NCBI GenBank assembly: GCA_036346405.1
Contig: CM070566.1
Coordinates: 47,366,768 to 47,430,767 of the forward strand
Direction of reading: 5' to 3'
DNA: 64,000 nucleotides
Origin: Phyllostachys edulis
Taxonomy: Eukaryota > Streptophyta > Magnoliopsida > Poales > Poaceae
Position numbers and translations under genes: made by a program. Positions 47,164-59,483 of this stretch are shown in pieces (positions within the stretch are counted from its first letter, which is position 1; each line of letters begins with the position of its first letter). The notes beneath the pieces are model-generated. The model did no database searches, had not been told where the DNA came from, and was given only the letters and a program-made list of their open reading frames with translations.

Positions 47164-48400
47164 CATAACACCTGCAAGAAGACTACTAACATTATCCAAA
47201 AAAAGAACAAGACTGCTAACATTACTACCCTTCCAAAATCGAGACATAAACAATTGAACAATCATAGCACCAGTTTTGCGACGCCCCATGTCATTACCCA
47301 GGAGGTAATCACACTTAGGCACACGGATTACTATTAGTTTGCCCAGTAGAACACTGCTCCAACTAATAGTAAGCCATTTATCAGAGTTGCGCAGCAGAAC
47401 AATAAAATAGAAACTGCTCTTTATTTCAACAGTTGCCACACAGATCTAAGGCTTTAAATACAATAATTTAATTACTAACATAGAAAGACACTTTCCGCTA
47501 TTTCCTGCTAGGTTCCTCCGGTAGTCTCCTCGTCCCACGAGTCAAAAGAGACGATCATCTTGCCCTGCTTCTCGCAACCAATGCCCCCGTCACCTACGGC
47601 CTTCTCGATACCTGCAAAATTTCCTCATCCTACTCGGAATATCTCCCGGTTGGATCAGGATCTAAGCAAGGGAAAGATAACAAGAGTGAGTACTATAGTG
47701 TACTCAGCAAGCATTAGTAGCTAAAATGCAATTGATGACTATAACCTTTCATCCTTAGCAACATTCTTATCTCTTCTCTTACTCTGAACATAAACCTTAA
47801 AACTTAGGTTGCAAATTTTAATTCTGAAAAGACTACTTGATTACTCGGAGAGAAGAAAGACCCCTAGCGGTTCCCGTAGACTCCAATCCAGGAGACTGGC
47901 ATGAATTCATAATTTTGTATAGCACTGCGCAGGCTTGTACCACTTTACCCATAGCTATCTTGAACTCTTGATGCTAGGTACACCGCATTTCCTTTGATGC
48001 GATTTCAAGCTCAGAATACAGAACGTTTTCCAGTTACGTGATTAATTTCTCCACCCATTACTTTCCGTCGGTGCTGACCTTGCCACCACCGAGTTCGGGT
48101 AATGTTGGTTGGGTCAGTTCATCCTCTTTGCACCCAACACTCCACATAGTGATATAGCACCTCTTCTTACACTCCACTCACACATAATACATACCCGGTG
48201 TGGAGAGCATAATTACGTAACATGGTAGCATTTTCTGCCTGCCGAAACAGGAAAATAGTTGGTACTGAAGATACGGCCTCTGACCGAGTAAGAGTTTTGT
48301 TTGTCCTTATATTATAACCATATGTAAAGAGGTCCCACCTCTTGCCCTCATTCATCCTGACCAAGGGCCCCCTTTACCCACCATAATATTACTCTGCTTT
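47164..48400 (-). mobile_element. Gypsy 3' internal fragment
   Basis: On the minus strand, after a TTTTGCAG-like junction, an open stretch ends MIVSFDSWDEETTGGT and stops at about 47,508. It is followed by noncoding sequence (for example CTACTGGGCAAACTAATAG) of the kind found between pol and the 3' LTR of grass gypsy elements. No LTR border could be placed with confidence. Confidence 0.35.
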
Positions 48401-48779
48401 ACTCTCATTTCTCATTTCTCATCTCTTTTCATATCTAACATCTTTCTCATCTTTCTTACCTTCATCTCATGTATTTGATTTGAGTTTTTGAGAAATCATT
48501 TTTAATGCAATACATATATGATAGCATAAGGTACGGTTTACATTTAATATAGCTATGTTAATGAACAAGAGAGTAGCTTGCCTTCAATCGAGTAGAAAAG
48601 ATTACTGCCGATAAAATCCGATTCAACTACTGCCGCCAGCGTCGGCTCGTCTGCTGCAAATATGCGATGGAACGGATAATAAATAGTAAAGTAAATACTT
48701 AGTGACATTTTGGTGCTACTAAGAGTATATTAGTTAGATGATTCTGTTTATTAGTGGATTTTAGATCAATAACATTTTC

Positions 48780-51501
48780 CAAACCCCCGGTTAGTTAGCA
48801 CTCTCCCATTACTGTCGTTCTAACATACCGGTTCTAGGGTTAGTCTCGACGATGCACACGATCTAGTGAGCTACGAGAAAAGCTACACACAAACATATTT
48901 TAGTAAGTTTAACAAGTTTTAAAGGCGTCTTTCCCTCTATTCGATTTTAGGATTAGGACTAAAAGATACATACGATCTGAAGAATGATGAGAAAAGCTAT
49001 ACATGACCGAAAATTAGCAACTCTAACAAATTCTATGGGCGCTCAAACATCTATTTGATTTTATTTGGTACGGAAGTAAAACTTCAACTCTCGAACTAAT
49101 CACAGATTTAATTATCTTGATTACTCCAATTTATCTAAACAATTGCTAAGAGTCAGGATTATTTGTCTAATCTAAATACATTTACAAATTAGCACTCAAA
49201 AATTAGTACTTAAATTCCAATCCTAATTCTATTTACTCCTTTTAACCCCCACTCTCTCTAATTTCTCAAACCGGCCACCCCTTCTCCTTTTATTCTCCAA
49301 TCTCTCTCTCTCCTTCACTCTACCTCTCCCTCACATCTCTCTTTTCTCTCTCGCCTCTCGATCCAGAATCGCCGCCATGGGGGGGCTCCCTCTCCACGGC
49401 GCTCCTCTCCCACGGCTCCTCCGCCTCTTCCTCTCTCCCCGCCGGCTCCACCGCCTCCTCCTCTTTCCTTGTCGGCTCGGCGCATGGTGGGCTACCGCCG
49501 TGGGCTCGGCCCATTGCTCGGCCAGACGCGCCAGACGCCTCCTCCTCCTCGAGTTCGGCGGCTGGGGCAGCAGCTGGCTCTGCCGCCTCGCTCGGCTCCT
49601 CCTCGGCCATGCTCTGCCTTTAAGCTCCATGTCCCCGCTGCCCATTGCCTCGCCCTAAGCTCATGGTCCCCGCAGTTCCAGCTGCTCACCTTAAGCTCCA
49701 TGTCCCCGCCCAGCTGCTTTCGCCGCCGGCTCGGCCCATGGCGCTGGCGCTTCGGTTCCTCTCGGTTCCCACTGCTACCTCTCTCCCTCACCTAACCCTC
49801 TTCTGAAGCTTTGATTTTTTTACTTTAGTTGATTTAATCGATTTGCTTACCGATGCTTGAATGGTATGCATAGCTAACTGTGGGTTGATTGCTTCTAGAT
49901 GATGCAAATGGGAGGTGCTGGTGGTGATTTGAGGGTTGTTTGGCCGATGCAACACTAAGTACTAAACCCCTTGTGCTTGATGACTCTCAACCCTCCCCTC
50001 TGCTCTGTGATGACTTGAATATACTGAGGGTGGATGGGATTGATTACCTGATGCCTGATGATTCAAATGGATGCTAATGGATGATTTAAACAAGCATATA
50101 TGTGGGTTGGGTTACCTCCTGCTAGGGTTTTGGGGATGGGGAGCAGGTTGTAGTGCCAGCTTGCTGGTGCTCCTTGCTTCCCTTCCCTTTGCTCCACTGG
50201 TTTGGGTGGTGGCTGTGGTGGGGATCCTCCTGGTGCTCCTGGCTGCTCCTGGTTCTCCCCTCCTCTGGTTGGGTTCTGAGATGGGGAAAGAGGGTTGCGG
50301 CGCCGGCCCTGTACTGGTGCTCTCCCTTCTTCTCCCCTGCAGTTTGGGGGTTGCAGGTGGTGGTGGTGTGGATGCTGGGCTCTTCCTCTTTCTCGCCTCG
50401 ATGCTGGTTGCCTTGACCTTGGGGAATGGCGAGAGGGGTTTGTGAATGGAATGTGGCTTATGTGGGGAATGGATTGGGGTTGCCTTGGTGGGTTATCTCT
50501 GCTGTGCTCTCCCTCCTCTTGTGGCTAAGATACTGAGAATATGGATGGGGTTGGGCTGTGGATGTTCTTATCTTGACTTGGGTTTGATCTCATCCTTATT
50601 TGTGGTAATTTCATATTTACTGGCTTCCTATTCATATTTACCATAACCTTATTTACCTCCTTCCTATTGCTTCCTATTGTTGGCTGCTCTCTACTGTGAT
50701 GCATATGGGTTAAATAATGATGCTGTGGGCAATGTGGCTACCCCTATGGGCTTTCCGGTTGATCGGAACTAAATACTGTGGGTGTTGGTTGAGGTTGCCC
50801 GATGATGTGTTGAACAGAGGGCGATAATGAATAGGAATGCACTGATGGCTTTTAATGTGGCTAAGATAATTGAAACCAGGTGGGTGCTGGCTTCCAAGAC
50901 GCTGAATGATGACAACCCCACAATTAACGGTTGCCTACTAGCTTAGGTTGGTTTTGGATATCTTGGTTACCACAGATGCCGACTACTTTGATGGGTCAGG
51001 CCATCTTGGCGATCGAGGGACCAACTAACTTAGGTTAGTATGGAAGACCTACTGAACTCAGGGTATACTGACGGCAATCCTCCTCTTCTACTCTAGCTAG
51101 CACTACTATTTTTGGTTTTACTAATAACTCCTTGAGCTTTAGGTTGAAAAACAGGAAAGGCGGAGGATGGCTAGATGGAATGACAATGAATCTTCGGTCA
51201 ATTGAATGCAAGCACCTTCAGTTGTAATTTACTTAACTCTTGTAATTGATGTTTGTAAAGGAGTTGAAATATTAATTATACATTAAGCATTGGATTGTAA
51301 TATTTGAATTTAGTTTTGTAATTGGACTGTTGTATAATTGTGATGTGAATAAGAATATTTGCTTAATTACAACGTTCAAAGCGTTAATTATGCGATTAAA
51401 AGATTACTGCGATCATGCTTTACAATTATTTAGTGAATTTTTAATTAAGTTAATTACCGATTACTGTTGATTAGTTTAGTTTAATTACGCGGGTTCTCAC
51501 A
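48780..51501 (+). mobile_element. LTR retrotransposon remnant ending in GGGTTCTCACA
   Basis: The 3' end TTACGCGGGTTCTCACA at 51,501 abuts the intron side of the SFT2-like exon. The stretch has a GC-rich leader-like block (49,310-49,800), long noncoding tail and AT-rich 3' part, as in large grass LTRs. Overlapping open frames at 49.3-50.6 kb are low-complexity and not recognised. The left border is not determined. Confidence 0.4.
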
Positions 51502-51527
51502 AGTTTGCAGCAGTATAGGAGTAGTAC

Positions 51528-52007
51528 CTCTTTGGATGTCATGTGGGCGAGCTGGCTTGCGGGTCTTTTGAGCGCGAAGAGCGATGCGATGATGAGCGCG
51601 CAGCTGAGCGTGAAATAGATGGCGAACTTCTACGGCATGAGCACCATCACGGGCAGAAAGAGCGTGAACGCAATGAACACCAAGATACCCTGCAACCCGC
51701 GGATCAGATCGGACCGGGTCAAAGAGAGATAGCTAGGTAATCGCACCCAGATCTCAGCTCGGTGAGAGTGGATCAGATCTGAGGGTTTTGTCCGGGGGGG
51801 GGGGGGCGCTTACACGTTGAAGGTGCCGGAGACGGTGTTGTTGGCGGAGCGAACAACGGCCTCGATGTCAAAGGGGAGCGGCGAGAAGGAGGAGGAGGAG
51901 GCATCGGAGCGGGTGGCGGTGTAGGAGTTCCAGGGCGAGGAGGAAGGGCTGCGCCTTGGCGGCAACAGAGGCGGGGGAGGTGGGGCCGGTGAACTGTGCC
52001 TCGCCAT
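51528..52007 (-). pseudogene. SFT2-like Golgi vesicle transport protein, pseudogene
   Basis: Two exons are readable on the minus strand. The first (from about 52,007 to 51,814) gives WNSYTATRSDASSSSFSPLP and FDIEAVVRSANNTVSGTFNV up to a GTAAGC donor. The second (51,689-51,528) gives VFIAFTLFLPVMVLMP, a TAG, then KFAIYFTLSCALIIASLFAL and ASQLAHMTSKE up to a donor. This is the tetraspan SFT2 family, which helps fusion of endosome-derived vesicles with the Golgi. The stretch that should link the exons is missing, the TAG replaces Gln, and the 3' part is cut off by an LTR ending at 51,501. Confidence 0.75.
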
Positions 52008-52319
52008 CTTCTACATCGCAGGGGGCTCCGGGGTTGTCGGTGGCTAGGCGAGGCGGAGGTGGGGTGGGAGGAGGCGCCTTGGCGGTGCGAGTTGGGAGCG
52101 AGGCGGGGGCCGAAGGCGGCACACTGGTGGCCTGACGGTGAAATTGCCTCAGTCGCCTCGGTCGTGAGAGAGCAGAAGCGAAGGAAGAAAACACGAAGGG
52201 GTATAGGCTCAGGGGCCTTCTCGCGATGGGGTGGGAGGGGTAAGTGAATGGCATTTGCGGGTAAATAGACTCAACTTCAAGGGGTATTTTGCTTCTATCA
52301 AGTTGGCTTCCCATGAGAA

Positions 52320-52640
52320 TCTATGGAAAGGTTGCTTCTCGTCGCTAGTTCATTTTTTGAGACAGCTCCTCGCGAGAATTAGAATCGAGTGGTTTTGAGA
52401 AGGGATAATTGATTATTTGCCACTCCAAAAGAGTGGATTTGATGATTTGCCACTGCATGTCTCTATGACATCTGGGTCCTGGGCCCATATGGCATAAACA
52501 TATGAGTGGCAAATAATCAATTACCAATCTTTGGCAGTGGCATATGATCAAATCCCCCTTTTGAGAATCAAGGTGTTTGGTATAGCTCCACGAGAATCGA
52601 TTGAGAAGCTAGGAGTAGAATCTGTACCAAACAAGACCTA
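52320..52640. mobile_element. Harbinger-like MITE remnant hosting the Mutator MITE
   Basis: The right part reads GTTTGGTATAGCTCCACGAG and ends GTACCAAACAAGACC, the same end words as the MITE at 45,108. The left part up to 52,392 (GACAGCTCCTCGCGAGAATT) belongs to it. The left end is unclear. Confidence 0.45.
52402..52558. mobile_element. Mutator-type MITE (157 bp), TSD TTTTGAGAA
   Basis: The insert GGGATAATTGATTATTTGCC...GATCAAATCCCCC is flanked by an exact 9-bp repeat TTTTGAGAA (52,393-52,401 and 52,559-52,567), the TSD length of Mutator-like elements. Inside, TTTGCCACT and AGTGGCA words face each other. It is inserted in an older MITE remnant. Confidence 0.85.
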
Positions 52641-53261
52641 AGATAGAAAATTAATCTAACGAACGGTAGAAAAGTCAAGCGTATACATGCATTGCTAGCA
52701 GTATAAACGAAAATTTCTGATGGTAAGCATGCATGTTGATGGACAGAGTCAACAGAGTCGACGTCTTGTTGATATTGTTGGGCACCACTAAGCCTTATGC
52801 AAGTTGCAGCCACCAAAACCCACCAACATTTAGTATCATCGCATTGCGGGTTGCTGTCAACCGCAAATCCCAAATAGTCAGCGCGGGTGAGCACAGGCTG
52901 TTCGCAGCCCGCCCCACTTGCACCACTAGCGCTGTGGCTTCCCCAACCCCCACACGGCCACAGGCCGCGACTTGCTTCACCGGCGCGGGCCGCGAGTTCG
53001 TGCGCGCGCAACCGCGTCGCACGTCGGCCTGGCCACTCCGGCATTTCGGTGCTGTTGGGCCACAACAACCTACGCAGGTCGCGTTTGGTTCGATAATGGT
53101 TCAGCAAATCTGTTGATTTTTCCTCTCAAGAAAATTCATAGGAAGAACACGAACATGTTATCGTTCTTTCTATTAGCAGGACAGTTAGAACACGAGCATT
53201 GGTTATTTGGTTGGTATGCCGTTCAACAAACTACTGACGTGTCTTCCCCAAATCTTGAAAA
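52641..53261. other. Spacer, unrecognised GC-rich patch
   Basis: Contains a GC-rich patch (52,850-53,060) with long frames on both strands and no recognisable protein. No repeat border found. Confidence 0.4.
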
Positions 53262-53263
53262 AA

Positions 53264-53471
53264 AAATCTAGTAGATCAAAAACCAGTATGGCATCATCTG
53301 CATCTATATTTCCTAAGTCCAAAGCGCAGCGATCTTGGCAACAAGTTCCATGGTTATAGAGGGGTAGCTTGTCGTTAGATACTCGTACCCATCGCTTGCC
53401 ACGACTGCTCTCAACCTGGCAGGTGAATTCAGGAACTTGAACATCGCCTCCTTCAGCCGTGGCAATGACAC
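53264..53471 (-). pseudogene. MATH-BTB protein C-terminal fragment, copy A
   Basis: Minus strand reads RLKEAMFKFLNSPARLRAVV and ASDGYEYLTTSYPSITMELV, then AKIAALWT and a stop. This is the C-terminal helix bundle after the BTB domain in grass MATH-BTB (BPM-type) substrate adaptors of CUL3 ubiquitin ligases. It is repeated at 55,206-55,415. Only this C-terminal part is present, cut on the N-terminal side by a Copia LTR at 53,472. Confidence 0.7.
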
Positions 53472-55205
53472 TGTTGTATTTTTGAGGGTCTTTTGGGAAT
53501 TTCCCAATTAGACAAGAGCTTTTAATGGAAAGGTGGCTGGGTCCACCTGTTGGTGGGAGATAGAGCAGATCAGGCTGGAGATGAGGCTCCATCACGATTC
53601 GGTGCTTGCACAGTCTGCTTTCCCCTCTTTTTCGTTGGTCATGGAGGTAGTTGGAACGGAAGCTGGAGAATCAGGTGAGATGGGCGTTCGTGGCGCGGAC
53701 GACTCGGTGTTGTGCACGTCGGTCGTTCGTCGCTGGCGCATGGCCCGGGCTCCTCCTCCTTTGTACAGGGCGCGGCTCCTTTCCAGATGGACCAAGGAGA
53801 AAAGGAAATCTGTGAGAACCTCAAAAATTTCATTCTTCTTTTGATTCCAATTGGAGTTTCAGTTTTGATCCCTTGGAGCTTCGTCGCCATCGTGTATTTC
53901 TCGGTGTCGTCGGTGCTGTGGCCGGAAATCTCCTACTTCTTGCGCACCCGGTCAGATTCATTTGCACCCTTGTTCTTCAATTGGGTGTCTTGTGAAGATT
54001 TGATTTGTGCGCCGATTGGAGTTGATTCTGGTGGGCTATCTGAACTGGCTTCGAAGAGGAGATGGCTTAGATCCTTCGGTTTTTGCTCAGCTGGTGCTTC
54101 GGCCGAAGCATCAGGTGGTGGTCTTGTGCGGCACTACCCTATTCCTCGCCTTGGTTCTTCGGTGGATTCCGAGAATTGAGTGTGGCATTGTATAGCTGAT
54201 TACTTCGTCCTTTGCTCGGTTTGTAGGGCGATAGTTTTTCTGGGTCAGTGTCGATTGACACGCCTTGCCAGTTACTTCTGGTTGGTTTCAATTACCACCG
54301 CTTCAAGTGAGTGATTCTTTATCACAATCACAAAGTATCTCTCTACATATATGAAAGTGCTGGGCTGAGGTCTCTTGATCTGTGATTATTGTTAATCATT
54401 GTGACAAGCTCTGTGGGATATTGTAGAAGAAATAACAGTGGGTTTTGTTCTGCTCTGTGATGTTAGATGTGTTATACTGAAATTGAATGTGATAATTAAT
54501 TCACACTTGAGCTCTATTGTATTACTTGCTACTGTTCCTTTGATCTGCTGTTAGTTTATTACTTTCAGTTTCAGTTGGGCACTCTGATGACAGTCAATTG
54601 ACTTTATTTTCTGAACCTGTGTTTTGGGGTTCAGTTTTATAGAGAGTGATCAGTCTCTGTTGGAAATCTTAAGTCCAGTTGGTGGTCCTGTTAGTCGTCT
54701 GTTTTGACTGAAAGCATAATCTATATTCTTTAGCAGTTGAGATCATTTGACAGTTAGCAAAGTATTGATTAGAGCTCATAGTTTGAATTTAAATTGTCAT
54801 GTTCTGTTAATGAAGAGTATAGACAATAGGATTGGGATGGCAAAGACTTGTTCTTTAGCTACTCTCCTTCTGAAAGCACATAAGATCATCAATCTTCTGT
54901 GCCTTATGCTGCTAATTGATGACTTCCTGCTATTAATGCTGAACATAACATTGTGTTTAAATAACTTGAAAGAATTTTATGGGCACATGTTATTATGGTC
55001 ATTTACTTCATTCTGTTATTATGCTTTATTGCTAATGGTGATTGCTGGAATTAATTATGTTCATTTGCTAAAACTGCACATTTTACAACAATCCAGAAAA
55101 ACTATATTTGAAGAAATGGTTTCATCGTCAGATGTCGTTAAGCCGGAAGTGTTTGATGGTGCTAACTTTGAGCGTTGGCAAGCTAAAACCAAACTCGTAC
55201 CCATC
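53472..55205 (+). mobile_element. Copia LTR plus gag start between duplicated BTB fragments
   Basis: Begins TGTTGTATTTTTGAGGGTC. After about 1.6 kb of LTR/leader-like sequence, ATG 55,116 opens MVSSSDVVKPEVFDGANFER and WQAKTK, a typical Copia gag start. It then breaks off into CTCGTACCCATC and BTB sequence. The rest of the element is absent. Confidence 0.6.
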
Positions 55206-55500
55206 TAGTAGATCAAAAACCAGTATGGCATCACCTGCATCTATATTTAATATTTCCTAAGTCCAAAGCGCAGCGATCTTGGCAACAAGTTCCATGGTTA
55301 TAGAGGGGCAGCTTGTCGTTAGATGCTCGTACCCATCGCTTGCCACGACTGCTCTCAACCTGGCGGGTGAATTCAGGAACTTGAACATCGCCTCCTTCAG
55401 CCGTGGGCAATGATGCTGCTCGACCAACGCAAGGTCGTCGCCGCCGTGCTTACGTCAAGGTGCCTGTACAACTTGTCCTCGCAGATAAGGGCAGAACTGG
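55206..55500 (-). pseudogene. MATH-BTB protein C-terminal fragment, copy B
   Basis: Contains the same C-terminal end as copy A and extends further upstream: ALICEDKLYRHLDVSTAATT, then after a frameshift LVEQHHCPRLKEAMFKF. This is the end of BTB and the following helices of a BPM-type protein. Frameshift and missing MATH domain make it a pseudogene. Copy B has a 6-base insertion (TTAATA region) relative to copy A in the 3' tail. Confidence 0.75.
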
Positions 55501-56392
55501 AACGAATTTGACCGGGGTTCACTACTTTACCATACATATAGCAACATATGAATTTTTCAAACAATATGGTACTAAATAGTAACGTGTATGCCTATTTTTA
55601 ACATCAATAATTGGACATAACCGACAGCAATATACAATGATAAAGAAGTAGCGATCAATATGCTTACTATTAGTGCTCGTTTTTTATGCTTTACTCGCCC
55701 CATATTATTATCATTTACCTCGGTATTTCTACTAAATTGTGCCATTTGGCAACTAACCCTAACGAAATCCGGAGATATGTTGTATTTCACTTTTTTCGGA
55801 GTAAATTGGCTAAAAAGACTCAATAAAAAGCTTCCGTTGAAAAATGTGTAAAAATGAACTTCATCAAATGATAAATTGGAGGTTACCATGACATTCGCCT
55901 CGTCGAGCCGATTAAAATGCATATATTATTTGCTCAAATCGGAGGTTGAACACAAAAGTTATGAAGTCGAAAGCTATCGAAGCCCGGCCTGTTAGGCCCT
56001 TGTGCCGCTCGGCGTTGGGCCTGCGCCGACCAATTCTTTGGGCCTCGAGATACCCTTTTCGGCCTAAATTGCTTTGATCAGTCTATTTGATGCTTATGAT
56101 ACTTTATTGCTTTGACCAGTCTATTTGATATTGTGTTATTTGGTTGATTTCCGGAAACAACTTATTAGTTGCTAGATTGAAACATGGTATCTAGATTTAG
56201 TTAACTGGTCTATATCAAATAGTGCAGAGTTTGCTACACTTAGATTAGCCTTATCATGTGACAGATAAACTGGTGAAAAATGTAGTATTATCTGTAAGGT
56301 GAGAGTGATTTTAGCCTAGTACCAATTCATAGTACATTGTCGATTTACGCGTAAGTAAACCTAGCCCAGGGGAAGATATAGTTAGTCTTGGT
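55501..56392. other. Spacer, nothing recognised
   Basis: AT-rich with a GC-richer patch (GGCCTGCGCCGACC, about 56,018). A pair of TTGCTTTGA(T/C)CAGTCTATTTGAT words lies at 56,069 and 56,108. No gene seen. Confidence 0.45.
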
Positions 56393-59146
56393 AGAACCTT
56401 AGTGATTTCTATCCTCTTGTAATTTAGTTCTTTAGATTAAATCTTTCATACAATGTTCTTGTTAGTAGTAATTGTCAGCCTTAGTTGTAATCCCAACTGT
56501 TCCTTGAGATTGATAATCTTGATACTCAGGTGAAGAAGCCTCAGAGCGGGTCTTCTTTTTATATAGTTTTAATAATATGATATATGGATGAACCAAGAAT
56601 TAAAGCACAACAATGAAAAGAAACTCATGAAATAATCTCTCACGGCCCTGAGGAGAGGAAGGCAATAATGGGCATGGAGACTGTGTAATGCTTATTAAAT
56701 GATCTTACCCATTTGGGCCACATGGACTGAGCGTCCGCCGGCCGGCTCGTTCCTCCAAAGAAAGAAAGACAAAAATAAATAAATAAATAAATAAATAGAG
56801 AATACTCTTCGTAAATGGCATTATTGTTGCAGTTGCTTGATATAAGTCTTTAGGTTCATGCATGTATGGAATATACTCCGTATACGAAAATTAAGATGGC
56901 TCCGTATACGAAAATTAAGATGGGTAAATCCGTCCTATGACACTAGGTGGACCTCTTGGGCTCTGCTCCTGCTCGCAGACTATCTTCAGCCTCTCCATGT
57001 TGTACCTGTCTCTGGCGGGGAGGCTAGACGCATTCCGTTCCCGACCGATGAGGCCAAACACCTATTTTGAGGTTATAAATATACTGCAAATTGTTGATAT
57101 GACGAAAGCCAAGTCTAGCGAGATTACAAAATACTTTGTAATTGTCATCTTGCATACACATAGGCTACGTCTACAAAGGACATGAATCAAGAGACTCAAT
57201 GATGACGACCGTTTGACCCAGCTTAATCAGAGGCATCCTACGGGCTTAAACCCGCAGATATAATTAACTGGAAGCCTCACAATACTCCAGGAATCAGATA
57301 CATGTCGAGGCATCGCACGAGAGATGTACAAGGAGAGGAAACTTGTAAATGCTTGAAAAAAATCAATAAAATGCGAGTTTCCTATGTTGCTTATTGTCTA
57401 TGTGTTTGTATTTATTTTATCATATATGCAATCTTATACTGGCACACCCGCACTTGATGACTTCAACGCTGAGGCGGAGCACGTGCTGTTGCGGCGAGGA
57501 TGGCGGCGTGGCTACAGGGCATCGAAGTGGCTACAGGCGGCGGCGCTCGGTGCGTGTGGCGCGTGGAGGTGACGACACGGGCACGCCGTGTCGGCCGAAG
57601 GCGTGGTAAGAAAGGTGAGGCTGGGCCTCAGTTGGACCAAGAGAAGATAAAGAATGGACCTGGGAGGAAAGGAAAATGAGGGAAGAACAAGATTGGGCTT
57701 AGCTGGTTAAGGTTGCAGCCTAATTATGTCAGGGTTTTCATTTGAATTTTGAGTCAGAATTTAAATTCACAATGTTATTTCGATTTGCCTTTTTATTGAT
57801 CAATTTGAATTTATTTTTATTTTGTTAATTTACTTTTTTGGGAATTGAAACTCGACAAGGATTCAAATGAAACACAGGAAATTCAAATAACGTCCAAATG
57901 TATTAAAAAGTTATAAAGATTCCAACTTTCACAACCTCGAAATTCAGGACGTTACAATATCATATTTGGCCTGACGGCCCCTCCTATGTAAAATTCGGCT
58001 GATTAGCCGTAATTTCGCTAATAAGTGGAAAAATATTCTAAACAAAGCTTGTGCAATGTACTATTTTGTGCCCAACTGAAATCCTGGACAATTGTGGGAA
58101 CCAGTGACACCTAGAATATCAGGAATGTCCCCCATGCATTACACTAGTGCTTCATCCAGTCCCTTACAAAGAAAAAAAAATCAAGTAAAAAAGAAAGTGA
58201 CTTGCCTGGGAGATCTACTTTTTTTTGGGCTAGCTAGGAGACTTATTAAAGCTTGGCAGATTGATATTTGCCTTGTATCCAGATTTCGGACAAAGTCGGA
58301 GAGTTTAGGCAATTAATGATCCGGGAGCAATGATCTTTTAAAAAAACTGCTCCGGGAGCAAAGATTGCAAAATACAAGTGCTATGCAAGTTCTAAGTATG
58401 TCAGTTACGAGACAATGATCAATGGAAGTGAAAGTGATTAAACAAATTACGTACTTAGAAATAGTACTGAAATATGTTGCAGTTCAACCTTTTGGTGTGA
58501 CAACATTGCATCAAATCAAATGTTCAGAAGTATAGAGATGCCTCCAAAATGGAACTGAAAAAACAACAAAGTAACAGAGTGAGCATTATATTTGCAAAGA
58601 GAAAAAATCGAGGTTTTAACCCCCACACTGTAGCAAGTCAGTTGTGGTTCTTCTTGTTCTTCGTTGTCTATTCGCTCAATGTACTGCAAGCACCTCTAGA
58701 AATTATCCCCTTCTGATCCTTCCTTTATCCACATGTCTGGGTTGCAATCCCCTCCTGATCCTTCCTTTATCCACATGTCAGGGTTGCAATGCTCCACATG
58801 TCAGACATTTTCTATTGCCTTTCCATACCTCCAGTGATTGCAAAGGTCCATACAGCCTTACATTAGTGAACAAGAGGCTCCAATCATCATGCCTGCGCTG
58901 CTCAATTTTGAATTGAAGATGGAAGGTAAGAGTTGTAGTTACATACCACTGAAAGGTCCACTGGAATGATTGTGTATTGCATGCATTCACTGTGCCTCCC
59001 AATCCTACGTACATGCATGCATGGTTTCACGAAATGTTTTGCTCCAACAATATGTCTCCAAGACAAGATCTTTTGCACTCGATCGATCCATGGTTCCTAC
59101 GTACCCCCTTACAAGAAACTGAAGAGTTCAACTCACTACCCATGTT
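56393..59146 (+). repeat. Duplicated block, copy B (partner at 3,929-6,184)
   Basis: Same orientation and order as copy A, with a LTR-like inner unit at about 57,300-57,955. It carries about 430 bp (57,986-58,413) that copy A lacks, a duplicated TCCTTTATCCACATGTC unit near 58,720-58,780, and a short tandem at 56,880. The right end coincides with the start of a Copia LTR (59,143). Confidence 0.85.
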
Positions 59147-59441
59147 TTGTATGTGCATCATCACGTGAAGATGTGCTTCTGGCAACATCACGTCGTGGGG
59201 ACCAGCGGGTCCCACGGGAGCTCACATGAAGAAGACGAGCAGGAGGTGATGCGTAGCTTCCAGGGACTGCTTCAAGTGAAGATTTCGTGCACAGGAACTA
59301 CGGCAGAAGGCCTGCTTGGTTTCGTGCAATTCACATCGTGAGGACAGAGGACAGGACAGCGGGACCACGAACCAAGCCGATCGTTTTTTTTTTCTGAAAC
59401 GCAGCAGTAGACTGAGCAATGATAAAGTAAATATTTCAACA
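59143..59441 (+). mobile_element. Short Copia LTR
   Basis: TGTTTTGTATGTGC to TTTCAACA, 299 bp, followed directly by TTTGGTATCACAAC, a tRNA-iMet-type primer-binding site, and then by a gag start 43 bp later. The order fits a 5' LTR. It begins exactly where homology with copy A stops. Confidence 0.6.
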
Positions 59442-59483
59442 TTTGGTATCACAACGTTCTGATTTTGGTGGTACTTAAAAATC

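Noticed and set aside
49320..49795. Four overlapping open frames around 49.3-49.8 kb
   Set aside because: Arg/Glu- or Leu/Pro-rich in each frame, open on both strands; typical of a GC-rich LTR leader, not of a conserved protein.
50071..50646. Leu/Trp/Gly-rich hydrophobic frames that look like membrane proteins
   Set aside because: All three plus frames look alike because of a TGG/CTCC-rich composition; no start context, no domain.
52733..53116. 127- and 179-codon frames on opposite strands at 52.6-53.1 kb
   Set aside because: Mutual shadows in a GC-rich patch; neither shows a recognisable domain or splice structure.
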